Positions 15,317 through 21,483 of a stretch of 21,483 nucleotides of DNA are shown here, piece by piece. The DNA is taken from the NCBI GenBank assembly GCA_039188505.1, contig JBCCZC010000048.1, forward strand, positions 1 through 21,483, given 5' to 3'. The notes under the pieces are model-generated. The model made no database searches, was not told the DNA's origin, and was given only the letters and a program-made list of their open reading frames with translations. This DNA comes from JBCCZC01 sp039188505. Its GTDB lineage: Bacteria; Pseudomonadota; Gammaproteobacteria; Xanthomonadales; SZUA-38. A program made the translations under genes and the position numbers. Within the stretch, counting starts at the first letter, position 1, and every line of letters starts with the position of its first letter.

Positions 15317-17410
15317 TCAGGATGCGGGCCGCGCAGCCGCCGCTGGCCCCGGCGGCGCGTGGCGTTCCAACCACGCGAAGACCTCCGACCACCACCGCTG
15401 CGCCGCCGTGCGACGATCGATCTGGTGCCCATCGTTCGGGAACAGGACGAGCCGGGAGGGAACACCCCGAGCGGTCATCATGTTGTGCTGAATGAGGCTG
15501 TGGGCGACAGGAACCCGATGATCCCGCTCACCGTGGAGCAGCAGTGTCGGCGTACCGATTCGCGCGGCAAAGGTGCTCGGAGACAGCGCGCGATACCGAT
15601 CTGGGTCAATCCATGGACTTGCCCCATAGGTACGCTCGCGTCCCCAGGGATAGTCGGAACCCGCCTGGATCATGAGATCGAAGATGCCCGCATGGACCAC
15701 CGCCGCCGCGAACCGGTCCGTCCGTGTCAGGAGCCAGTTGGCAAGGTAGCCGCCATAGGAGCCACCGACCACGGCGATCCGGTCCGGATCAACCCATGGA
15801 TAGGTCTCGAGGTGTTCGACACCGGCAAGCACGTCCGTTGCCGCGGCCCCCAGGGGATCGCCCTGGATCGAGTCAGCGAAGGCCTGGCCGTAGCCGGTCG
15901 ATCCATGAGGATTCAGGGCGAGAACGACATATCCCGGGGCGGCGAAGGCCATGAGACTCCAGCGACGGTAGAACTGGTCCAGCCAGGCCAGATGGGGGCC
16001 ACCGTGAAGCAGGACGAGCACGGGCCAGCGCCGCTCTGAAGAGAAGCCCGGGGGCAGGATCAGGTGCGCGTCGACCGTCGTACGAGCGTGTCCGGCGAAT
16101 TCGACGCGGTCGACCGCACCGATCCGCGTGTCCTCCAGAATCGTCTGGTTGAGGTCCGCGAGCATGCGTCCGTGGTTGCCGTTGGCGTCCGTCCGCTCAA
16201 CGAATGGCGGGCGGGTGAGGGTACTGCGGAGGTAATAGAGGTTCTCGTCCCGGCCGATCCTGAGGGCCGATACATGCCCGCCGTTGATGACCCTGCGGGC
16301 CTTGCCGCCCTGGAGGCTTGTTCGGAAGACGTGCCGGCCCCCGTTTTCCTCGGCGACGAAGTAGAGCTGCCGGCTTTCGGGGGCGACGACCCATTCCTCC
16401 GGTGACAACCGGTCCACCTCGTTGAGGATGGTGAAGCTCTGGCGGTTGAGTTCCAGGCGAACGAGCCGCGTATGCTCGGCCAGCGCATTCGTTCGCGTGT
16501 GCTCCCCGAAGAGGAGCCCCCCCTCACGGTCGAAGCGAGGCCGGAACGCCGACCCTTCCCGCGCGCCGGTCAGATTCAAGCGACGGCCCTCGTCGATGAC
16601 GGTCAGGTAGAGATCCCGATCGATCGTCAGATAGGGCGGCTCGGCCGCGATCCCCGTGTAGGCGAGAAGCTCGCCGTTCGCCGAAAGATCCCATTCGAAT
16701 TCCGCTATCGGCACGCTGTCTGCGAAATCCGGTGTGAGATCCCGGACCGAGGCGCCGTCGAGCGAAACCTCGAAAAGGTGCTGGACAAGGCGCGCGTCGG
16801 CCAGCTGGCCGTTGCGTCGGGTGACGCGCGACTCGGTCCCCATGCCCGTCCGCGCCAAGCGCTCCACGGCCGCGAGGCGTACCCCGAGCGCCTCGTGGTC
16901 GTCGTTGAGATCGGGGAACGTCGATGCCTCGAAGACGATGCTACTGCCGTCCCCGCGAAAGCGAGGCTTGCGCGCGTCGGTCGGGAAGCGGGTGAGCGGC
17001 ACGGGCTCGCCGCCGCGGAGGTTGAGCAGAAAGATGTCGGTCGACGGCGTGCCCGGGCGACTGGACGCATAGGCAATGCTGCGGCCGTCCGGAGACCAGA
17101 CCGGATCGACGTCAGGGCCGGGATTACGCGTGAGCTGGCGGGGCTCGCCCTTGCCGTCGGCCTCCACCAGCCACAGGTCGATCGCGGGCGTGTCGCCGCC
17201 GCGCGGAAAGCTCGTGACGGTAAACACCACGTAGCGCCCGTCCGGGCTCACCTGGGGATCGTTGATCTCCGCGAGATCCCACAGGCGCTCTGGCGTGAGC
17301 AACGAGAAGCCGGTGATCGCCGCCGACGGTGCCGCCCAGCCGAGGAAGGCCAGGATACAGAGCAGGGGGGCTGTGCATCGGATCGGTTCCGTGCGATGGC
17401 TGTGGAGCAT
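15317..17410 (-). CDS. Exported S9 family (prolyl oligopeptidase-type) peptidase (697 aa)
   Basis: The C-terminal third is an alpha/beta hydrolase with a full triad: Ser551 in GGSYGGY, Asp630 in HGERDHRVP and His662 in NDGHQ. LNPHGSTGYG is typical of dipeptidyl/acylaminoacyl peptidases. Upstream, motifs such as QVSPDGRYVVF and VWSPDGRSIAY are PD40-type propeller blades that screen substrate size. The start at 17410 gives a signal peptide with hydrophobic core CTAPLLCILAFLGW and cleavage near PSAA. ATG at 17479 is in frame, but has no spaced ribosome site and lies beside the gdhA terminator. Neither start has a good Shine-Dalgarno; CACAAT six bases before 17410 could be a -10 for a near-leaderless message. 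It likely cleaves peptides in the periplasm or outside, and I see no functional link to the cytochrome operon. Confidence 0.88.
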   Translation of the reverse strand: MLHSHRTEPIRCTAPLLCILAFLGWAAPSAAITGFSLLTPERLWDLAEINDPQVSPDGRYVVFTVTSFPRGGDTPAIDLWLVEADGKGEPRQLTRNPGPDVDPVWSPDGRSIAYASSRPGTPSTDIFLLNLRGGEPVPLTRFPTDARKPRFRGDGSSIVFEASTFPDLNDDHEALGVRLAAVERLARTGMGTESRVTRRNGQLADARLVQHLFEVSLDGASVRDLTPDFADSVPIAEFEWDLSANGELLAYTGIAAEPPYLTIDRDLYLTVIDEGRRLNLTGAREGSAFRPRFDREGGLLFGEHTRTNALAEHTRLVRLELNRQSFTILNEVDRLSPEEWVVAPESRQLYFVAEENGGRHVFRTSLQGGKARRVINGGHVSALRIGRDENLYYLRSTLTRPPFVERTDANGNHGRMLADLNQTILEDTRIGAVDRVEFAGHARTTVDAHLILPPGFSSERRWPVLVLLHGGPHLAWLDQFYRRWSLMAFAAPGYVVLALNPHGSTGYGQAFADSIQGDPLGAAATDVLAGVEHLETYPWVDPDRIAVVGGSYGGYLANWLLTRTDRFAAAVVHAGIFDLMIQAGSDYPWGRERTYGASPWIDPDRYRALSPSTFAARIGTPTLLLHGERDHRVPVAHSLIQHNMMTARGVPSRLVLFPNDGHQIDRRTAAQRWWSEVFAWLERHAPPGPAAAARPAS

Positions 17411-17493
17411 CAGCGGATTGTGACAGATATCCCGGGGCTCGCAGGTGCACGGGGCGTGATGTCGCAGGAATGGCGCCATCCTGCCGGGAAACG

Positions 17494-17516
17494 AAAACGG
17501 GCCCCGGAGGGCCCGT
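17494..17516 (-). terminator. Rho-independent terminator of gdhA
   Basis: ACGGGCCC (17497-17504) and GGGCCCGT (17509-17516) form a perfect 8-bp stem with a 4-base loop, 20 bases past the gdhA stop. On the minus strand it is followed by TTTTCGTTT. This is a textbook intrinsic terminator, which makes independent transcription of the downstream peptidase gene likely. Confidence 0.82.
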
Positions 17517-17536
17517 GGTCGGTGAAGCGGGTCAGC

Positions 17537-18886
17537 TCAGACGACGCCGTAGGCCAGCATCGCGTCGGCGACCTTGATGAAGCCCGCGATGTTCGAGCCC
17601 TTCAGATAGTTGACGAAGTCACCCTCGTCCCCGTAGCGCACGCACTGGTCGTGGATGTTCATCATGATGCCCCGCAGGCGATCGTTCAGCTCGTCGCGGG
17701 TCCAGGACAGGCGCATGCTGTTCTGGGTCATCTCCAGGCCGGAGACCGCGACGCCGCCCGCGTTGGCCGCCTTGGCCGGGCCGTACATCATCTTGTTCTC
17801 GAGGAAGATGTCGACGGCCGCCGGCGTGGACGGCATGTTGGCGCCCTCGGCAACACCCATGCAGTTGTTCGCCGCCAGCGTTCGCGCGTCGTCTTCCTCG
17901 AGCTCGTTCTGCGTGGCGCAGGGGAAGGCGAGGTCGCAGTCGACGCCCCAGGGACGCTTGCCCTCGAGGTACTCGCAGCCGAACTCGTCGGCATATTCCT
18001 TGATCCGCCCGCGGCGCTCGTTCTTCAGCGCCTTCAGCCACTCGAGCTTCTCGGCGGTGATGCCGTCCTTGTCGTAGATCGTGCCGCCGGAGTCGGACAT
18101 CGTGACGACCTTGCCGCCGAGCTGTGTGATCTTCTCGCAGGTGAACTGGGCGACGTTGCCGGAGCCTGAAACCGCGCAGACCTTGCCTTCGAAGTCCATG
18201 CCGCGGTGCTTGAGCATGTCCTCCATGAAGTAGACCGCGCCGTAACCGGTCGCCTCGGTGCGGATCAGGCTGCCGCCGAAGGCCAGTCCCTTGCCGGTCA
18301 GGACGCCGACGAACTCGTTCTCGAGCCGGAGGTACTGGCCGAACATGTAGCTGATCTCGCGAGCGCCCACGCCGATGTCGCCTGCCGGGACATCGGTATA
18401 AGGACCGATGTGCCGATGCAGCTCGGTCATGAATGACTGACAGAAGCGCATCACCTCGGAGTCCGACTTGCCCTTGGGATTGAAGTCGGAGCCGCCCTTG
18501 CCGCCGCCCATGGGCAGGCCGGTGAGGCTGTTCTTGAAGGTCTGCTCGAAGGCGAGGAACTTCAGCGTGCCCTGGGTGACGCTCGGGTGGAAGCGGATGC
18601 CGCCCTTGTAGGGACCGATGGCGTTATTGTGCTGCACGCGGTAACCGCGGTTGACGCGGACCTGGCCCTCGTCGTCCTGCCAGCCAACCCGGAAGGAGAT
18701 GATCCGGTCCGGCTCCGTCAGGCGCTCCATGATCTGAGCGTCCCGATACTCGGGCTTGTCCTTGATGAACGGCAGGATGTGCTGGACGACCTCATAGACG
18801 GCCTGGTGAAACTCGGGCTCGCCCGGGTTACGCCGCTTCAGGCCATTCATGAACTCATCCAGTGAATGGATGGTGGAATAAGGCAT
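17537..18886 (-). CDS. gdhA: NADP-specific glutamate dehydrogenase (449 aa)
   Basis: It catalyses reductive amination of 2-oxoglutarate with ammonium and NADPH to L-glutamate in the cytoplasm. The protein tracks the E. coli hexameric enzyme throughout: GPYKGGIRFHPSV, LPMGGGKGGSDFNPKGKS with catalytic Lys130, DVPAGDIGVG with catalytic Asp170, the nucleotide motif SGSGNVAQ, ATQNEL, VAEGANMP and the C-terminal NIAGFIKVADAM. Its length is close to the family norm of about 447. The start at 18886 is chosen over an in-frame ATG at 19027 because GGGGGGA precedes it and the family begins with this type of N-terminus. It has its own promoter (18972-19000) and terminator (17494-17516), so it looks monocistronic. 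Nothing in it is odd. Confidence 0.97.
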   Translation of the reverse strand: MPYSTIHSLDEFMNGLKRRNPGEPEFHQAVYEVVQHILPFIKDKPEYRDAQIMERLTEPDRIISFRVGWQDDEGQVRVNRGYRVQHNNAIGPYKGGIRFHPSVTQGTLKFLAFEQTFKNSLTGLPMGGGKGGSDFNPKGKSDSEVMRFCQSFMTELHRHIGPYTDVPAGDIGVGAREISYMFGQYLRLENEFVGVLTGKGLAFGGSLIRTEATGYGAVYFMEDMLKHRGMDFEGKVCAVSGSGNVAQFTCEKITQLGGKVVTMSDSGGTIYDKDGITAEKLEWLKALKNERRGRIKEYADEFGCEYLEGKRPWGVDCDLAFPCATQNELEEDDARTLAANNCMGVAEGANMPSTPAAVDIFLENKMMYGPAKAANAGGVAVSGLEMTQNSMRLSWTRDELNDRLRGIMMNIHDQCVRYGDEGDFVNYLKGSNIAGFIKVADAMLAYGVV

Positions 18887-18971
18887 CGATGTGTCCCCCC
18901 AAAGGATTGTGAAAGATCGCGCGAGCAGTCCGGTATTCCCCTGAGCGTCCCGGAATGCAGACGTCTCACCC

Positions 18972-19000
18972 ACGATAGTCTCATTCACGAGAGTTGCCAA
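18972..19000 (-). promoter_or_regulatory. gdhA: Sigma-70-type promoter of gdhA
   Basis: On the minus strand TTGGCA (19000-18995) and TATCGT (18977-18972) are separated by exactly 17 bp, five and four matches of six to consensus. The predicted start lies about 79 bases before the gdhA ATG. Confidence 0.55.
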
Positions 19001-19167
19001 GCTGCCGTCGGCACTGGTGGTCTTCACCGGACACTGGCGCTTTTCGCCATATGGTGATGCCTGAACTCTTGGATAACCGCCGATTCGGCGAGTGGCCCGG
19101 ATCTTGCTGCATCACACCCGGAGGGACCTCCCATGACTTTCGGTCTAGGGTGGTTCCAGAGTCCTAG

Positions 19168-19186
19168 TGTTATAGTTGACTACAAC
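19168..19186 (+). promoter_or_regulatory. Extended -10 promoter overlapping an 18-bp palindromic operator, efflux operon
   Basis: TGTTATAGT (19168-19176) matches an extended -10 element (TGn plus TATAGT). It is embedded in the inverted repeat GTTATAGTTGACTACAAC (19169-19186), whose 8-bp arms differ at one position around a TG centre. A dimeric TetR- or MarR-type repressor binding here would block the promoter. The predicted RNA start, about 19183, leaves a short leader before the ATG at 19211. Confidence 0.45.
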
Positions 19187-19210
19187 ACCCATACTGTCCG
19201 GCCGAAAACA

Positions 19211-20332
19211 ATGACACGTCTCCTCGAAATGCGCCGCGCCAACGTTCTGATGATTCTCGTACTCGTCATGCTTTCGGCGGTCCTCGCCGGCTGCGGCGGG
19301 GCCAACGGCCAGGAGGCCGTAAGCGAGGAAGACGAAGAGGCGGCGGTTGCCGTCCCGGTCGAGGTCGCCGCCATCGAGCGGTCGACCGTCTTCGCCGCCT
19401 ACGAAGGGACGTCGACGCTCGAGGCCGAGCAGGAAGCGGACGTGGTCGCAAAGGCCGGCGGCGTCATCCTCGAGCTTCTCGTCGACGAGGGTGACCGCGT
19501 CGAGGCCGGCCAGGTCGTGGCCCGCATCGATCGGGACCGCCTCGAGATCCAGCTGAAACAGGCCAAGGCCGTGCTGGGCAAGCTGGAGAGCGAATTCGAA
19601 CGGCTCGATGAGCTCAGCGAGAAGAAGCTGATCAGCCGGGATGCCTTTGACAAGGTCAAGTTCGACCTGGAGCAACAGCGGGCCTCGGTGGAACTGGCCG
19701 AGCTCGAGCTGAGCTATACCGAGGTGCGTTCGCCGATCGGCGGGGTGATCTCCGAGCGCCTCGTCAAGGTCGGCAACCTCGTCGAGCTGTTTTCACCCCT
19801 GTTCCGCGTGGATGATTTCGACCCGCTGCTCGCCGTGATGTATGTCCCCGAGCGCGAGCTGAGCACGTTGGCCCTCGGCCAGGAAGCGCGCCTGAACTTC
19901 GACGCCGTCGGCGACGACTACTTCATGGGGCGGCTCGAGCGCATCAGCCCGGTCGTTGATCCCCGCACCGGCACCTTCAAGGTGACCGTCGAGGTCGACG
20001 ACCCCGACCCGCGCCTCAAGCCCGGCATCTTCGGACGCGTGCGCATCGTCCACGACGTCCATGCCGATGCGCTGACCGTGCCGCGCGAAGCGCTCATCAT
20101 CGAAGACCGCGGTGCCTACGTCTACGTGGCCGACGGTGACAAGGCGCGCAAGGTCGACCTGGTCACCGGCTACACGACGGCCGGTCGCGTCGAGGTCCTG
20201 CAGGGGCTCGAGGACGGCGAATATGTCGTCACCAGCGGCAAGGGCAGCATCGGTGACGGCACCCTCATCGAGGTCATCAACAGCGAAGCCGTCAGCCTGG
20301 CGGCGGGCGACGCGACCGCCACCACGCTCTAA
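19211..20332 (+). CDS. RND efflux periplasmic adaptor lipoprotein (membrane fusion protein, 373 aa)
   Basis: It bridges an inner-membrane RND pump to an outer-membrane channel. After a signal with lipobox VLAGC (Cys28) come the first lipoyl half (about 76-106, EADVVAKAGGVILELLVDEG), a coiled-coil hairpin (about 107-168), the second lipoyl half (about 170-200, VRSPIGGVISERLVKVGNLV), a beta-barrel and a membrane-proximal domain ending near the C-terminus. The start is uncertain. ATG at 19133 is in frame with a fine GGAGGG site, but would put 37 extra residues before the signal core and lie upstream of the promoter/operator at 19168-19186; ATG at 19211 suits the family better although its ribosome site is weak. 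The pump gene begins 11 bases downstream. The substrate is unknown. Confidence 0.9.
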   Translation: MTRLLEMRRANVLMILVLVMLSAVLAGCGGANGQEAVSEEDEEAAVAVPVEVAAIERSTVFAAYEGTSTLEAEQEADVVAKAGGVILELLVDEGDRVEAGQVVARIDRDRLEIQLKQAKAVLGKLESEFERLDELSEKKLISRDAFDKVKFDLEQQRASVELAELELSYTEVRSPIGGVISERLVKVGNLVELFSPLFRVDDFDPLLAVMYVPERELSTLALGQEARLNFDAVGDDYFMGRLERISPVVDPRTGTFKVTVEVDDPDPRLKPGIFGRVRIVHDVHADALTVPREALIIEDRGAYVYVADGDKARKVDLVTGYTTAGRVEVLQGLEDGEYVVTSGKGSIGDGTLIEVINSEAVSLAAGDATATTL

Positions 20333-20343
20333 GGGAGAGCGCC

Positions 20344-21483
20344 ATGAGCCTGATCCGCACCTGCACGCGGCGCCGTGTGACCGTGGCCATGGCGAGCGTG
20401 CTCGTCGTGGTGTTCGGAGTCATCTCGCTGTCCGAACTCAAGGTCAACCTGCTGCCCGAACTGTCCTATCCGTCGCTGACGGTCCGAACCGAGTTCACGG
20501 GCGCCGCACCGATCGAGATCGAGAAGCTCCTCACCCAGCCGGTCGAGGAGCAGCTCGGGGTCGTCAAGGGCGTCAAGGCGCTCAAGTCCGTGTCCCGCAC
20601 CGGCCAGTCCGACGTCCTGCTCGAGTTCGAGTGGGGCACCGACATGGACATGGCGGGCCTCGACGTCCGCGAGAAGCTCGAGGTGCTGCAGCTGCCGATC
20701 CAGGCGGAGCGACCCGTGCTGCTCCGCTTCAACCCGTCCACGGATCCGATCCTGCGGCTCGCCTTCTACGACGAGTCCTCCGGGGCCGTCTTCGACGAGG
20801 CCACCCTCAAGGCCGTGCGCCGCTTCGCCGACGAAGAGCTGAAGAAGCGCCTGGAGCCGATCGAGGGCGTTGCCGCGGTCAAGATCAGCGGCGGTCTCGA
20901 GGACGAGGTGCAGATCCAGATCGACCAGGATCGGCTCGCCCAGTTCGGCATGTCGGTCCGCGACGTCGCGGCACGCCTTCGCGAGGAGAACGTCAATGTC
21001 TCCGGCGGACGCCTCGATGAAGGCACGGAGCGATACCTCGTCCGGACCATCAACCAGTTCCAGTCGATCGAGGAATTCAGCGATCTGATCCTTGCGGTCC
21101 GCGACGGCCGCTCGATCTACCTGCGTGACGTGGCCACCGTCCGCCAGGGCTACAAGGAGCGCGAGGCGATCATCCGCACGAACGAGCGCGAGGCGGTCGA
21201 GATCGCGATCTATAAGGAAGGCGACGCGAATACGGTCAAGGTCGCAACCGACGTGAAGGACGCCCTCGGGCGCTTGCGCGAGCGGCTGCCCGAGGGCATG
21301 AAGCTCCTGACCATCGACGACCAGTCGGTCTTCATCGAGCAGGCGATCAACGAAGTGACCCAGGCCGCGCTGATCGGTGGTCTTCTGGCGATCCTCGTGA
21401 TCTACCTGTTCCTGCGCGATGCCTGGGCCACCGCGGTGATCTCCGCGAGCATCCCGCTTTCGGTGATCGCCACCTTCTTCCTC
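20344..21483 (+). CDS. RND efflux pump inner-membrane subunit, N-terminal 380 residues
   Basis: This is a proton-driven inner-membrane transporter that partners the adaptor encoded immediately upstream. The first helix is at about residues 13-30, followed by the signature region LKVNLLPELSYPSLTVRTEF and the periplasmic porter domain. The second helix begins near 340 in the family-typical segment IGGLLAILVIYLFLRD, followed by SIPLSVIATFF. It resembles hydrophobe/amphiphile (HAE-type) pumps more than heavy-metal pumps, but substrate class cannot be set from this part; the proton-relay residues of helix 4 lie beyond the edge. The start has GGGAGA six bases upstream. The frame is open to the last base; family members are about 1,000-1,050 residues, so roughly two thirds is missing. 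Confidence 0.93.
   Translation, partial: MSLIRTCTRRRVTVAMASVLVVVFGVISLSELKVNLLPELSYPSLTVRTEFTGAAPIEIEKLLTQPVEEQLGVVKGVKALKSVSRTGQSDVLLEFEWGTDMDMAGLDVREKLEVLQLPIQAERPVLLRFNPSTDPILRLAFYDESSGAVFDEATLKAVRRFADEELKKRLEPIEGVAAVKISGGLEDEVQIQIDQDRLAQFGMSVRDVAARLREENVNVSGGRLDEGTERYLVRTINQFQSIEEFSDLILAVRDGRSIYLRDVATVRQGYKEREAIIRTNEREAVEIAIYKEGDANTVKVATDVKDALGRLRERLPEGMKLLTIDDQSVFIEQAINEVTQAALIGGLLAILVIYLFLRDAWATAVISASIPLSVIATFFL

Larger units (their letters stand above)
18887..19210. other. Divergent control region between gdhA and the efflux operon
   Basis: This 324-bp stretch holds the gdhA promoter (18972-19000) and the efflux promoter/operator (19168-19186), and I see no gene in it. Two short dyads lie between them: TGGCG-CTTTT-CGCCA (19034-19048) and CGCCGA-T-TCGGCG (19078-19090). 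They could bind regulators or form mRNA stems. Confidence 0.5.

Noticed and set aside
16472..18169. 565-codon plus-strand open frame across the peptidase and gdhA genes
   Set aside because: It crosses two genes and the intrinsic terminator between them, and its sequence is Arg/Val/Asp-rich without any motif.
1..21483. CRISPR arrays, tRNA or rRNA genes, insertion sequences, phage or integrase genes
   Set aside because: I saw no regularly spaced repeats, no tRNA-like cloverleaf and no transposase or integrase motifs by eye. A covariance-model scan would be needed to exclude small RNAs.

Overview
The window is about 21.5 kb of high-GC bacterial chromosome (one sampled coding line at 4801-4860 is about 63% GC) with tightly packed genes and no transposase, tRNA, rRNA or CRISPR array that I can see. 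An E. coli-like NADP glutamate dehydrogenase, an RND efflux pump with a lipoprotein adaptor, an outer-membrane barrel with a C-terminal aromatic strand, and periplasmic multiheme cytochromes all fit a Gram-negative, probably a member of the Pseudomonadota. That placement is inference; the sequence carries no direct taxonomic marker.

Layout, left to right. 1-766 (minus): a crotonase-family gene that runs off the left edge. 767-1177: a gap without a confident gene, holding an AT-rich island with two short palindromes and a possible gene remnant. 1178-2077 (minus): a two-gene unit encoding an 88-aa membrane protein and a 206-aa exported protein. 2078-2336: a gap with a 34-bp nested dyad and a GC-rich terminator-like hairpin. 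2337-15150 (minus): a six-gene operon, the centrepiece of the window. 15317-17410 (minus): an exported S9 prolyl-oligopeptidase-type peptidase. 17537-18886 (minus): gdhA, with its own promoter and a rho-independent terminator. 18887-19210: a divergent control region. 19211 to the right edge (plus): an RND efflux adaptor lipoprotein and the N-terminal third of its inner-membrane pump.

The six-gene operon, in transcription order, encodes: (i) a cytoplasmic fusion of a thioredoxin-reductase-like FAD/NADPH module, two cyclic-nucleotide-binding domains and a four-[4Fe-4S] ferredoxin module; (ii) a five-helix membrane protein with two His pairs spaced 14 residues apart, as in diheme b cytochromes; (iii) a cytoplasmic FHA-like domain joined through one membrane helix to a periplasmic decaheme c-type cytochrome; (iv) a lipoprotein with two HbpS/GlcG-type domains; (v) an outer-membrane beta-barrel; (vi) a 1311-aa exported protein with ten CxxCH motifs followed by an LVIVD-like beta-propeller. 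Gaps between these genes are 0-37 bp.

Together the parts make a continuous redox path: NADPH, FAD, 4 FeS, 2 heme b, 10 heme c, barrel, 10 heme c. I read this as a trans-envelope electron conduit that reduces an extracellular acceptor, or takes up electrons from a donor. Unusually, two signalling-type domains (CNB and FHA-like) are built into the wiring itself. The individual domain families are known; this assembly, and the idea that cyclic nucleotides or phospho-signals gate it, is my inference and the main thing to follow up.
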